Shown here piece by piece: positions 37,065-45,838 of a DNA stretch of 64,000 nt; position 1 is the stretch's first letter, and every line of letters starts with the position of its first letter. Source of the DNA: QHXW01 sp035280425 (GTDB taxonomy: Bacteria > Acidobacteriota > Terriglobia > Bryobacterales > Bryobacteraceae); the NCBI GenBank assembly GCA_035280425.1, contig DATEFW010000034.1, positions 248,001 to 312,000 of the forward strand, given 5' to 3'. The position numbers and the translations under genes are program-made. The notes beneath the pieces are model-generated. The model did not search any database, was not told the origin of the DNA, and saw only the letters and a program-made list of their open reading frames with translations.

Positions 37065-38218
37065 CAGCCGCAGTAATCCAACGCCGCACGAACCAAAATC
37101 TCGGCCAACTGCGCGACGGATTCGAGGTCCACCCACTCCTCGGCTGCATGCGCTCCTGCGCCCCGCGGGCCGATCACCACCGTCTCTGTGCCCGCAGCGG
37201 CCAGTAGCGCCGCGTCCATCCATGGCGTGTCGCCGAAGTGCCGTGGTTCGCGCCCCAGCACGTCGCGTGTTGCCCGGTCGATCACCTGGACAATCGCTGC
37301 GTCCGGCGAAACCTCGAACGGATCCCGGGTAAAAAACGGGCGCACCGTGGCACGAAATGACGAGTCGGCTGCCGCCAGCCGCTCGACGATCGCCTGAATT
37401 TCGCCGACTGCCTGCGCCTCTGTCTCGCCCGGCACCGACCGCCGTTCGATCTCGAGCTTGCAGCTCGCGGCATAGGTGCTCAGCCCCGTCCCGCCCGAAA
37501 TCATCGCGGCATGCAATGAGGGAGGCCCCACCAGCTTGTGCCCGGGCCGGGTGCGCAGATGGCGTTCGAGCTTATCCAGCTCCGCAAGAAAACGCCCCAT
37601 CATCATGTTGGCGTCGATGCCGTCCTGGAAACGGCTGCCATGCGCAGCCCGGCCGTGGGTCTCCACTTCGATCCAAAGGTACCCTTTGTGTGCAAGACAC
37701 ACATCGAGCGCGGTCGGCTCGGTGACTATCGCGGCATCTGTGCGAATCTCCTGGATCACCGCCGCCGTCCCGATACTCCCGTATTCTTCGTCGGCTACGG
37801 CGGCCACTACCACCTGTCCGGCCTCGAGCGCGCCCGAATCCGCCAGCGTCTTCGCAGCGGTCATACACGCCGCCAGGCTCCCTTTCATGTCGTAGGCGCC
37901 GCGCCCGTAGAGTTTTCCGTCGCGAATCGCGCCCGAGAACGGCTCTGCCATCCCGTCCACGCCCACCGTGTCGTAATGCGCGTTCCACATGAGCGACCGC
38001 CCGTTGCTCGGCGCGCGCAGAAGTCCGACAACACTTGGCCGCCCCGGTTCCGGCTCGACAATCTTCACCTCCAGACCGATACCGCGAAGCGACCGCGCTA
38101 CATACGCGCCGATTTGCGCCTCACCGGCGCCCCCGGCAACAAGGGTTGGATTAATCGAATTGATTTGAACTAGATCGGTGAGTGTGCGGACCAGATATTC
38201 GCGATCGATCGGCGGCAT
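37064..38218 (-). CDS. M20 family metallopeptidase / deacylase (ArgE/DapE type)
   Basis: 384 residues with the dimetal ligands H81 in NAHYDTVG, D110 in YGRGAYDMKGS, E144/E145 in ADEEYGS, E167 in VTEPTAL and H357 near the C-terminus (GAGAHAAEEW). The dimerisation domain (about 180-300) is intact. Family members remove acetyl, succinyl or aminoacyl groups from amino acids. Upstream of the diaminopropionate ammonia-lyase-like gene, it resembles YgeY next to YgeX in E. coli, so it may deacylate a diaminopropionate derivative. A TATAAT lies 13 bases before the ATG. Confidence 0.88.
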   Translation of the reverse strand: MPPIDREYLVRTLTDLVQINSINPTLVAGGAGEAQIGAYVARSLRGIGLEVKIVEPEPGRPSVVGLLRAPSNGRSLMWNAHYDTVGVDGMAEPFSGAIRDGKLYGRGAYDMKGSLAACMTAAKTLADSGALEAGQVVVAAVADEEYGSIGTAAVIQEIRTDAAIVTEPTALDVCLAHKGYLWIEVETHGRAAHGSRFQDGIDANMMMGRFLAELDKLERHLRTRPGHKLVGPPSLHAAMISGGTGLSTYAASCKLEIERRSVPGETEAQAVGEIQAIVERLAAADSSFRATVRPFFTRDPFEVSPDAAIVQVIDRATRDVLGREPRHFGDTPWMDAALLAAAGTETVVIGPRGAGAHAAEEWVDLESVAQLAEILVRAALDYCG

Positions 38219-38231
38219 CGTTTCGACCGGG

Positions 38232-38237
38232 ATTATA
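38232..38237 (-). promoter_or_regulatory. Candidate -10 box for the M20 peptidase gene
   Basis: A perfect TATAAT on the minus strand with 13 bases to the ATG at 38218. The expected transcript start leaves a leader of about seven bases. No clear -35 and no Shine-Dalgarno sequence are present. Confidence 0.4.
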
Positions 38238-38281
38238 CTGCACGCGCCGCGAGGTCGTGGGCTGAATGTTCTAGGTGCGGC

Positions 38282-39226
38282 TTAGCTACGCCGTTCGGTG
38301 ATGGTTACGGAGTTCCGCAGACGGAAATTGATCCTGGTCTCCGGCTTCAGCTCGGCTGCTTTCCCTCGAGTAACCAGCACGTCGCCGGCGCCTGCCGCTC
38401 CGCCTGCCGCCGCCCCGATCCCCGCGCCCTTGCCGCCTCCTGCAATGGCGCCGATGATCGCTCCAAGAGCTGCTCCCGCCCCAACCTTCGCCGTATCTTC
38501 GCGCTTGGAAGTGTTGCCGTGCTTTTCAAAGGTTTCCGTTTCAATTTCCACGCGCTGGCCGTCGGAAAGATTCAATTGAGTCAGCTCAATCGCGAGATCG
38601 GAGACGCCCTTCACACGGCCTGCGCGCTCGGCTCTGACAATCTTTCCTTCGAGATGCGCGCCGCGTTCCGCGATCACCAGGCCATCAACAACCAGCGGTT
38701 GATCCAGGGTTGCGGTAAATGTGTCACCCGCCTGATTCCGGTCCGTTGACAGCCCCTCGATGGTTCGCGCCGGAATCAAGGTGCCTGCCGCGAGCGTCAC
38801 CTTGCGAGGTGGCGGTGGCGGCGGAGGAGCCGGTGCTTCGGCTTCTACTGGCGCGGGCGAAGCCGGAGCAGCCGCGGGAGGCTCTGGTCTGGAAACTTGT
38901 TCGGGAGCTGGCGGCTGCACTGCCGGAGCTGCCGGTTCGGCCGGTGGCTGATTCTGCGCCATACTTTCCGTCTCCACAGCGTGGCGAACGCGCGGCTTTC
39001 GTGCCGGCTTAACTTCCTTTTGCGGCTTCTCATCCGTAAACGGAGAAGGCTGCGCCTCGGGCTCGGCCGGTGCGGCGGACGGCCCAACCGGCGACACAGG
39101 CTGCGAAGCAACGGCAACCGGAGCCGGCGCTACGTTTCGGCTGCTTTGCCACTTAACAAAAAAACCGCCTCCGACGGCGGCGGCAGCCGCAACCGCGATA
39201 AGTGCCCCGATCTGAGCCGGTTTCAT
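38282..39226 (-). CDS. Membrane-anchored Pro/Ala-rich protein with glycine zipper
   Basis: 314 residues. The ATG at 39226 follows GAGGAGA with good spacing; a longer reading lacks this site. The N-terminus has a membrane or signal segment (IGALIAVAAAAAVGGGFFV), then a long Pro/Ala/Glu-rich linker (about 40-145), a beta-rich domain (VTLAAGTLIPARTIEGLS, FTATLDQPLVVDGLVIAERG) and a C-terminal glycine zipper (GAGAALGAIIGAIAGGGKGA, then GIGAAAGGAAGAG). The beta-rich part is similar to TrbI/conjugation-like or DUF domains common in Acidobacteria envelopes. The function is unknown; it likely spans the periplasm. Confidence 0.7.
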   Translation of the reverse strand: MKPAQIGALIAVAAAAAVGGGFFVKWQSSRNVAPAPVAVASQPVSPVGPSAAPAEPEAQPSPFTDEKPQKEVKPARKPRVRHAVETESMAQNQPPAEPAAPAVQPPAPEQVSRPEPPAAAPASPAPVEAEAPAPPPPPPPRKVTLAAGTLIPARTIEGLSTDRNQAGDTFTATLDQPLVVDGLVIAERGAHLEGKIVRAERAGRVKGVSDLAIELTQLNLSDGQRVEIETETFEKHGNTSKREDTAKVGAGAALGAIIGAIAGGGKGAGIGAAAGGAAGAGDVLVTRGKAAELKPETRINFRLRNSVTITERRS

Positions 39227-39314
39227 AGTTTTCTCCTCAGAACTCGAAAGACGCCGGCCGCCGATGTTCCGTTTCCACGATTCCACCCGCTAAAATGAAG
39301 AAACACGGGCTCGT

Positions 39315-40331
39315 ATGACAAGTTTCTCCGCCAGTTTCGATATCGGAAGCGTGCGCATCGCTCCGGCCACCGTCCTTGCGCCCATGGCAGGGGTGACCGA
39401 TACGGTTTTCCGCCGGTTTATCCGAAACTTGGGCGGCTGCGGTCTGATCATGACCGAGTTCACCAGCTCGCACGGCGTCAGCGCATCGCTGCGGGCCCGC
39501 AAACCCACCCGTACACTGAAGTACCTGGCTTTTGATCCGGAGGAACACCCGATCTCCGCCCAGCTTTTTGGAGCAGATCCGGCCGTGATGGCAGACGCCG
39601 CCCGCGTCTGCCAGGATTTGGGCTTCGATGTTCTCGATATCAACTTCGGCTGCCCAGTCAATAAAGTCGTCAAATGCAACGGTGGCTCCGGGTTGCTCCG
39701 TGACCTGCCGCTTGTCGAGCGCATTCTCCGCGAAGTGCGCGCCGCTATTTCGATTCCATTCACCATGAAGTTCCGCGCCGGATGGAGCGACGAAGAGCTG
39801 GTCACCGTCCAGATGGCGCGCCTCGCCGAGAATTGCGGTTTGCAGGCCGTCGCGCTCCACCCGCGCACGCGCGAGCAGGGCTACAGCGGCCACGCCGATT
39901 GGACGCGCATCGCCGAAGTGAAGGCCGCAGTGAAAATTCCGGTGATCGGCAACGGCGATATCACCACGCCCGAACACGCGGTGCGCATGGTCGCCGAAAC
40001 CGGCTGCGATGCCGTCATGATCGGCCGCGCGGCCTCATCCAATCCCTGGATCTTCCGCCAGATTGCGCAATATCTCGCGACAGGGCGCTATAATCAGCCC
40101 ACGCAGCAGGACCGCTACGAAATGATGCGCACCTACTACGCCATGCTGATCGATCGCGAAGAGCGCGACACCGTTGGAAAAATGAAGCAGTTCGCGACTT
40201 ACTTCACCCACGGTGTGCGCAACGGCGCCAAGCTCCGCGCCGAGGTCTATCACGCGCACGAGGCTCGCCAGATTCTGGATTGCGTGGACCGCTTCTTCCA
40301 GGGTGAGCGCGAGCCGGCGCTCATTTCGTGA
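39315..40331 (+). CDS. dusB: tRNA-dihydrouridine synthase
   Basis: Reduces uridine to dihydrouridine in tRNA D-loops using FMN. 338 residues with APMAGVTDTVFRRFIRNLGG, the catalytic cysteine in INFGCPVNKVVKCNGGSGLL and KFRAGW, then IGNGDITTPEHAVRM and MIGRAASSNPWIFRQIAQYL. The sequence is of the bacterial DusB type; the exact subgroup is inferred. It overlaps rnhA by four bases (GTGA). A TAAAAT box (39291-39296) lies 18 bases before the ATG. Confidence 0.93.
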   Translation: MTSFSASFDIGSVRIAPATVLAPMAGVTDTVFRRFIRNLGGCGLIMTEFTSSHGVSASLRARKPTRTLKYLAFDPEEHPISAQLFGADPAVMADAARVCQDLGFDVLDINFGCPVNKVVKCNGGSGLLRDLPLVERILREVRAAISIPFTMKFRAGWSDEELVTVQMARLAENCGLQAVALHPRTREQGYSGHADWTRIAEVKAAVKIPVIGNGDITTPEHAVRMVAETGCDAVMIGRAASSNPWIFRQIAQYLATGRYNQPTQQDRYEMMRTYYAMLIDREERDTVGKMKQFATYFTHGVRNGAKLRAEVYHAHEARQILDCVDRFFQGEREPALIS

Positions 40332-40777
40332 AAAAAGTTCAACTGATCACCGATGGAGCGGCCATCGGCAATCCCGGTCCCGGAGGCTGGGCCGCTATCC
40401 TGCGCTACGGAGACCGCAAACGCGAAATCTTCGGCTGCGTTCCCCACACCACCAACAACCGCATGGAGCTGACTGCCGCGATCGAAGGACTGCGCGCCAT
40501 CAAGGAAGCCTGTGAGGTCGAAATCGTCACCGATTCGGAATACCTGAAGAACGGAATCACCCAGTGGATTCACGGCTGGAAGCGTAACGGATGGCGAAAG
40601 AGCGATAAAAAACCGGTGCTCAACAGCGATCTCTGGCGCGAGCTCGACGACCAGGTCGTACGCCATAAAACGCAGTGGACCTGGACCAAAGGCCACGCCG
40701 CGCACGATGACAACAATCGCGCCGATGAGCTGGCAACCATGGCGGCCAGAGAGCAGCGGTCGGGTGACGGCGTGTAG
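40328..40777 (+). CDS. rnhA: Ribonuclease HI
   Basis: Degrades RNA in RNA-DNA hybrids. The 149-residue protein has the four catalytic acids D9 (LITDGAAIGNPGPGGW), E47 (NRMELTAAIEGL), D69 (TDSEYLKNGI) and D133 (NNRADELA), plus the basic helix KRNGWRKSDKKPV. GTG start overlapping the dusB stop. The gene is of ordinary length and intact. Confidence 0.97.
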   Translation: MKKVQLITDGAAIGNPGPGGWAAILRYGDRKREIFGCVPHTTNNRMELTAAIEGLRAIKEACEVEIVTDSEYLKNGITQWIHGWKRNGWRKSDKKPVLNSDLWRELDDQVVRHKTQWTWTKGHAAHDDNNRADELATMAAREQRSGDGV

Positions 40778-40835
40778 CGATGGCACAGCCGGCCTGGAGT
40801 AGTATGAAATTCCGGGCTCGCGTTAAAATCGTGAG

Positions 40836-41849
40836 TTGCATCAACCTGCTGTTACCGTGGTAATCCCAACTCTTGTTGCGGACCGGAAGCTCGCCGAGTG
40901 TCTCCGGGCGCTTGGCAATCAGACCTGGCATGATTTCGAAATCATAGTCGTGGATAACAGCGGAAAGGGGCTGGTGCGTGATAGCGAAGCAGCGGGCTCG
41001 GCCGTCAAGCTGATCGAGCCGGCGCGGAATGTCGGTTTCGGAGCGGCGATTAACCTGGGTTTTCGCGAAAGCCGCGCGGAGTTTCTGGCAACGCTCAATG
41101 ACGATGCCGTGCCCCATGCTGATTGGCTGGAAAGGCTTTTGGCGGCTGCGCAAGTGAGGAAAGAAGCCGGAATGTTCGCCTCTCAGGTCCGGTTTTACGG
41201 CGAAGATCATCTGGATTCCGCCGGCATGGTGATCGCGCGGGATGGGTCAAGCAAGCAGCGCGGCCATTTGTTTCCGTCGGCGGAATTCGAGTGTGAAGAG
41301 GAAGTTTTGCTGCCGAGCGCGTCTGCTGCGCTCTACCGCCGCACGATGCTCGAGGAGATTGGCTTGTTCGACGAAGATTTTTTTCTTTACTGCGAGGATA
41401 CCGATCTCGGGCTGCGCGCCCGCCGCGCGGGTTGGACGTGTATCTATGTGCCCCAAGCGGTCGTCGAGCATCATTATTCTCATTCGGCGGGCCGCGCATC
41501 GCCGCTCAAAGCCTACTATGTCGAACGTAACCGCCTTTTTTTGCTCGCTAAAAATTTTCCAGCGCGCATGCTGTGGGCGGCGCCATTTGCCACGCTTGCG
41601 CGCTACTGGTGGCACCTTCGCTCCATGGCGCTGGGGCGGGGAACCGCCGCGCAGTTTCACAGGGAAGGCAACAGCGCCTTGCGTCTGGCGCTGATCGTCA
41701 TGCAGGCACATTGGGGATTATTGCGTTCTCTCCGCTCTCTCTGGCAGAAGCGCCGCGCGATCGAGCGCAGCGCCAAGATCCCGGCAGCGCAATTCCGCGC
41801 GCTTCTTCACGCGCATTTCGTCACTGCCCGAAGGGTGGCTGAACTGTGA
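40836..41849 (+). CDS. Glycosyltransferase family 2
   Basis: 337 residues with the GT-A fold: TVVIPTLVADRKLAECLRAL, then EIIVVDNSGKG, and a nucleotide-sugar/metal motif in LATLNDDAVPHADWLERLLA. FLYCEDTDLGLRARRAGWTC is the usual acceptor-side block of rhamnosyltransferase-like members. The start is uncertain: TTG 40836 is used, with a GTG at 40857 as an alternative, because a stop lies just upstream in frame. A TAAAAT box (40824-40829) lies six bases before the TTG and no Shine-Dalgarno sequence is seen. First gene of a cluster of six surface-glycan or glycoconjugate genes. Confidence 0.85.
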   Translation: MHQPAVTVVIPTLVADRKLAECLRALGNQTWHDFEIIVVDNSGKGLVRDSEAAGSAVKLIEPARNVGFGAAINLGFRESRAEFLATLNDDAVPHADWLERLLAAAQVRKEAGMFASQVRFYGEDHLDSAGMVIARDGSSKQRGHLFPSAEFECEEEVLLPSASAALYRRTMLEEIGLFDEDFFLYCEDTDLGLRARRAGWTCIYVPQAVVEHHYSHSAGRASPLKAYYVERNRLFLLAKNFPARMLWAAPFATLARYWWHLRSMALGRGTAAQFHREGNSALRLALIVMQAHWGLLRSLRSLWQKRRAIERSAKIPAAQFRALLHAHFVTARRVAEL

Positions 41850-42589
41850 CGGCGGCGACCGGCCGGGACGCACTCCTGGTGCTCATTCCGGCCTTCAACG
41901 AAGAGCATGCCGTCGGTGACGTAGTGCGCAGTGTGCAACGAATCGTTCCCGGTGTTCCGGTGCTGGTGGTCGACGACTGCTCGCAGGATGCGACCATAAC
42001 GGCGGCGCGCGGCGCCGGCGCAGATGTCCTCGCTTTGCCGCATCACCTGGGACTGGGGGGCTGTGTGCAGGCCGGTTACAAATTGGCCTTCGAGCTCGGC
42101 TACCAATACGTGATCCGCGTGGATGGCGACGGACAGCACGATGCTGCCGACATTCCGAAGGTTTTCGAAACCTTGCGATCCAGCGGCTGCGAGATGGTCA
42201 TCGGCTCCCGCTATCTGAACGGAACGCGCCGGAGTACTAGTGTGATTCGCGCGATCGGGATTCGCTTCTTCCGCATGGTGCTGCGGCCAATTCTCGGAAA
42301 GCCGGTTCACGATCCCACGTCCGGTTTTGTGGGCGTGAACCGGAGCGCGCTCGAAGTTTTCAGCCGCAGCTTTCCGCTGGAATATCCGGAAATCGAAGCT
42401 CTGGTCGTGTTGCAGCGCCGCCGGTTCCGCTTTGTAGAAGTGCCGTGCCGTATTTTGCCGCGGCGCTCCGGCCGATCCACGATCACGCCCATGAAATCCG
42501 TCTACTATATTCTTCATGTGCTGCTCGGTGTTTTCGTGAACGTTCTGAAATACGAGCGCCGCACGCCAGCCGGGCACGGGAGGTCATGA
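41846..42589 (+). CDS. Glycosyltransferase family 2, DPM1/polyprenyl-phosphate type
   Basis: 247 residues. VLVVDDCSQDATITAARGAG, and VIRVDGDGQHDAADIPKVFE with the DxDGQHD metal site, identify a polyprenyl-phosphate sugar transferase-like GT2 enzyme. It lacks the long C-terminal membrane domain of the ArnC type. It starts with a GTG overlapping the previous stop by four bases and is followed by a DUF2304 gene, a frequent partner of such enzymes. It probably loads a sugar on a lipid carrier at the inner membrane. Confidence 0.87.
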   Translation: MTAATGRDALLVLIPAFNEEHAVGDVVRSVQRIVPGVPVLVVDDCSQDATITAARGAGADVLALPHHLGLGGCVQAGYKLAFELGYQYVIRVDGDGQHDAADIPKVFETLRSSGCEMVIGSRYLNGTRRSTSVIRAIGIRFFRMVLRPILGKPVHDPTSGFVGVNRSALEVFSRSFPLEYPEIEALVVLQRRRFRFVEVPCRILPRRSGRSTITPMKSVYYILHVLLGVFVNVLKYERRTPAGHGRS

Positions 42590-42590
42590 A

Positions 42591-42947
42591 TTGGACCGCC
42601 TCTTGAACGTAATGACAGGTTTGAGCGCGCTGTTGATTCTGCTGGTGCTGGCTTCGGTGCGGCGCGCCAGAATTCGTGTGGAATATTCGGTAAGCTGGCT
42701 GATCGGCGCCGTGGCGCTGCTCGTGCTCTCTCGCGCCAAAGGCCTGCTGCATTCGATCGCCGATCTGGTCGGCGTCACCTATCCGCCGCTGGCTTTGGTT
42801 TTGATTTTTGGCGGCATATTTCTGATCATTTTCTACCGCTTCTCGATGATCATCTCTCAGTTGAAGGACGACAATATCGCGCTCGCGCAGCGCGTGGCGA
42901 TACTCGAGTATCACATCCAATCGATGAAAGACCAGGTTGCCGGCTGA
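42591..42947 (+). CDS. DUF2304 small membrane protein
   Basis: 118 residues with three hydrophobic segments (LSALLILLVLASV, VSWLIGAVALLVLS, LALVLIFGGIFLIIFYRFSM) and a short C-terminal coiled coil (QLKDDNIALAQRVAILEYHI). This is the DUF2304 pattern, seen next to GT2 transferases that use lipid carriers. Function is unknown; a flippase or membrane-anchoring partner is a plausible reading. TTG start with GGGAGG seven bases upstream. Confidence 0.82.
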   Translation: MDRLLNVMTGLSALLILLVLASVRRARIRVEYSVSWLIGAVALLVLSRAKGLLHSIADLVGVTYPPLALVLIFGGIFLIIFYRFSMIISQLKDDNIALAQRVAILEYHIQSMKDQVAG

Positions 42948-42954
42948 TTTCGGA

Positions 42955-44706
42955 ATGAAAGTGAAGAAGCAGGAAGCAAGAAAGGCCGGCCGTGCCGCGG
43001 CGAAAACTGCTGTGGCCCTCGAGCCGGCCCGTAAGCCGTGGTGGCCTTACATCCTCGGATGTCTCGTGGCGCTGGCCCTGGCATTCGAGGTCTACGGACC
43101 CTCGCTTTACGGTCCATTCCTCTTTGACGACCGCTATCTGCCCTTCAGCATCCCCAACTTTCCCGTGGATTCCCTGCGCGCCTGGCTGGCCGGCGTCAGG
43201 CCCGTGCTGATGTTCAGTTACTGGGTGAATTGCGAGCTTTCCGGAATCGAGAATACGTTTTCCTTCCACGCTTTAAATGTCATATTCCACGCGGTGAATT
43301 CCGTGTTCGTGTTCTTCATCGCCCGCAAAATCCTGAAATTCGCGGAACTGGAAAACAGACGCCGCGATATCGCCGCCCTGTTTGCCGGCGCTTTATTTTT
43401 GCTCCACCCCGTGAACTCGGAGTCGGTAGGGTATGTCGCCAGCCGCTCGGAAAATCTCAGCGTGCTGTTTTTCTTCGCGGCATTCACCGTGTTCCTCTAC
43501 CGGCGCGCAGCCGCAGTAACCTGGCCCCGCACGGTCGGCATTCTGGCGCTTTTTGGCGCGGCGGTGCTGACTAAAGAACACACCATCGCGCTGCCCGCGC
43601 TTCTTTTGCTGACCGATTATTTCTGGAACCCACCGTTTTCACTTTCCGGCATGCGCCGCAATTGGAAGCTGTACGCCCCGATTTTTGCCGGCGGTATCCT
43701 GGCCGGCGCGTATTTGCTTCACAAAGTGCGCCACGACATTTCCGCCGGTTTTGCCGTGACGGATTTCACCTGGTATCAGTATTTCTTCACCGAATGCCGC
43801 GCGTTCTGGTTGTACATCCGGCTGTTCCTGTTTCCCGTCAAGCTCCGCATCGATTACGATTTTCCGCCTTCGCATACGATCCTCGATCACGGCGCGATCC
43901 TCGGCCTGGCCGCCATCCTGGTCGCGGCAGCCATCGCGTTCTATTTTCGACGCCGCTTTCCCCTTGCCGCATACGGTTTCTTCGCATTTGTCATCCTCAT
44001 GGCGCCCACGTCGTCATTCATCCCGATCAAGGATCCGGTCGCCGAACGCCGCCTTTACCTGTCGATGATCGGACTTTTATTCTTAGTGCTCGAATGGCTG
44101 CGGCGCGTCGATCTCAAACAGCCCAGGTGGATGGCTGCGCTGGCCGCTGTGCTGTTAATCGCCGGAGTCATGACCTATCAGCGCAATTTCGTCTGGAGCG
44201 ATGCCCTCGCACTCTGGGAAGATACCGCTGCGAAATCGCCGCACAAAGCCCGCGATCAGTTTCAGCTTGCCCAGGCTTACTACGAGCGCGGCGAATGCGC
44301 CAAAGCAATTCCTCATTACGAGCGCACCGCGCAGCTCGATTCGACCGATGACCGCCTGTTCATCGACTGGGGCCTGGCGCTCGATTGTCTGAACCAGCCG
44401 GACCAGGCCGTAGCCAAGTTTCTTCAAGCTGCGAAGTTAAAGCCCACGGCCCACGTTTATTCGCAGATCGGCATGATTTACGCCAAGCTGGGCAAGAACG
44501 CCGAGGCGCTTGACGCTCTGGCCACCGCCGAGAAGCTGAATCCCGATTTCGATGTGACCTACGATTACCGCGGCCGCGTTTACCTGAATTTGGGGAATCC
44601 TCCGGCCGCGGTGGCCGAATTCCGCCGGGCGCTGGCGCTCAATCCGCGCAATCAGCAGGCGAGCCAGGGTCTGGCGATGGCCGAAGCGCGCCTCCAGCAG
44701 CATTGA
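42955..44706 (+). CDS. Multi-span membrane protein with C-terminal TPR (TMTC/O-mannosyltransferase-like)
   Basis: 583 residues. A first lumen-type loop after the initial helix (FEVYGPSLYGPFLFDDRYLP) and about ten hydrophobic segments (residues 30-400) are followed by TPR repeats (about 420-570: DQFQLAQAYYERGECAKAIP, VYSQIGMIYAKLGKNAEALD). This is the architecture of TMTC-like or DUF1736 glycosyltransferases. FLFDDRYLP resembles the acidic first loop of GT-C enzymes. The start ATG follows a weak CGGA; a TTG 18 bases earlier is the alternative. It probably transfers sugar from a polyprenyl donor to an exported acceptor. Confidence 0.78.
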   Translation: MKVKKQEARKAGRAAAKTAVALEPARKPWWPYILGCLVALALAFEVYGPSLYGPFLFDDRYLPFSIPNFPVDSLRAWLAGVRPVLMFSYWVNCELSGIENTFSFHALNVIFHAVNSVFVFFIARKILKFAELENRRRDIAALFAGALFLLHPVNSESVGYVASRSENLSVLFFFAAFTVFLYRRAAAVTWPRTVGILALFGAAVLTKEHTIALPALLLLTDYFWNPPFSLSGMRRNWKLYAPIFAGGILAGAYLLHKVRHDISAGFAVTDFTWYQYFFTECRAFWLYIRLFLFPVKLRIDYDFPPSHTILDHGAILGLAAILVAAAIAFYFRRRFPLAAYGFFAFVILMAPTSSFIPIKDPVAERRLYLSMIGLLFLVLEWLRRVDLKQPRWMAALAAVLLIAGVMTYQRNFVWSDALALWEDTAAKSPHKARDQFQLAQAYYERGECAKAIPHYERTAQLDSTDDRLFIDWGLALDCLNQPDQAVAKFLQAAKLKPTAHVYSQIGMIYAKLGKNAEALDALATAEKLNPDFDVTYDYRGRVYLNLGNPPAAVAEFRRALALNPRNQQASQGLAMAEARLQQH

Positions 44707-44710
44707 TTGC

Positions 44711-45826
44711 ATGACCCCGCTTCGCATCGGCGTGAACGCGCTCTATCTGATTCCCGGCGGTGTGGGTGGCACCGAAATTTACTTGCGGCATCTATTGCGC
44801 GCGCTGGCCGGGATCGATCGCGAAAATCGATACTTCGTTTTCACCAACCGGGAAACTGACGCCGGCCTCGTTCCGGAGCAGGAAAACTTCACGATCGTCC
44901 CGCAGCCCGTCCGCGCTTCGCTCCGGCCGGCCCGCATTCTATGGGAGCAAACCGCATTGCCTCTCGCGCTCACCGCCCGGCAGATCGACGTTCTGCTCAA
45001 CCCCGGCTTTACATCGCCGTTGGTCTGCGGCTGCCCGCAGGTAACCGTCTTCCACGATCTTCAACACAAGCGGCACCCCGAATATTTCCGCTGGCTCGAT
45101 CTGCCGGCCTGGCGATTTTTGCTCTACTGGTCGGCCCACCTTGCCGCGTGCGTGATTGCCGACTCCGAAGCCACCGCGGCCGATCTCGCGCGATACTACC
45201 GGCTGCCGCGGGTTAAGATCCAGGTCGTTCCTCTGGGAGTCGATGCAAAGTTTTTCGAAATCGGCGAAGTGCGCCGCCCCGGGCGTTTTTTGCTTTCCGT
45301 CTCGACGCTCCATCCGCATAAAAATCTCGACCGGTTACTTCGCGCATTTCACGCGTTTCACCGCATCAGGCCCGATTTCCGGCTGGTCATCGCAGGCTTG
45401 AAAGGCTACGATGCCCCCAATATCGAGCGCCTGCGCGAATCGTCGCAACTCGCCGATGCCGTCGAACTTACCGGCTGGATTCCCCGCGAAAAGCTATACG
45501 AGCTCTACGCGCGTGCGGATGCGTTCCTGTATCCGTCAACTTTCGAGGGCTTTGGACTGCCCGTCCTCGAGGCCATGGCCGCAGGCATACCCACAGCCTG
45601 CTCGCGCATCGAGCCGTTGGCGAGTACCGCTGGAAACGCCGCGCTGCTTTTCGATCCCGCCGATGACGCCTCCGTGCTCGATGCGATGACGCGGCTGGTA
45701 TCTGACGAGCCACTTCGCGCGGAACTGATCGAAGCGGGGCCTGTCCGTGCACGCCAGTTCTCCTGGACCACCACGGCGCGCTTGACGCTCGCCACGTTGG
45801 TGGATGCCGCTCAGCACGCGCGGTAA
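44711..45826 (+). CDS. Glycosyltransferase family 4 (GT-B)
   Basis: 371 residues of the GT-B type. The N-domain begins LRIGVNALYLIPGGVGGTEI, and the C-domain contains RFLLSVSTLHPHKNLDRLLR, VELTGWIPREKLYELYARAD and AFLYPSTFEGFGLPVLEAMA with the EGFGLPxLE nucleotide-binding motif. It resembles mannosyl- and other hexosyltransferases of cell-surface polysaccharide pathways. Four bases separate it from the preceding gene. Confidence 0.9.
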   Translation: MTPLRIGVNALYLIPGGVGGTEIYLRHLLRALAGIDRENRYFVFTNRETDAGLVPEQENFTIVPQPVRASLRPARILWEQTALPLALTARQIDVLLNPGFTSPLVCGCPQVTVFHDLQHKRHPEYFRWLDLPAWRFLLYWSAHLAACVIADSEATAADLARYYRLPRVKIQVVPLGVDAKFFEIGEVRRPGRFLLSVSTLHPHKNLDRLLRAFHAFHRIRPDFRLVIAGLKGYDAPNIERLRESSQLADAVELTGWIPREKLYELYARADAFLYPSTFEGFGLPVLEAMAAGIPTACSRIEPLASTAGNAALLFDPADDASVLDAMTRLVSDEPLRAELIEAGPVRARQFSWTTTARLTLATLVDAAQHAR

Positions 45827-45838
45827 GCTAACCAGGTA

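Noticed and set aside
37065..37223. N-terminal extension of the diaminopropionate ammonia-lyase-like protein
   Set aside because: The extra 53 residues are Gly/Arg-rich shadow sequence of the M20 peptidase gene.
42937..42954. TTG start of the TMTC-like gene
   Set aside because: The ATG at 42955 is in a better position after a CGGA and avoids overlap with the DUF2304 stop region.
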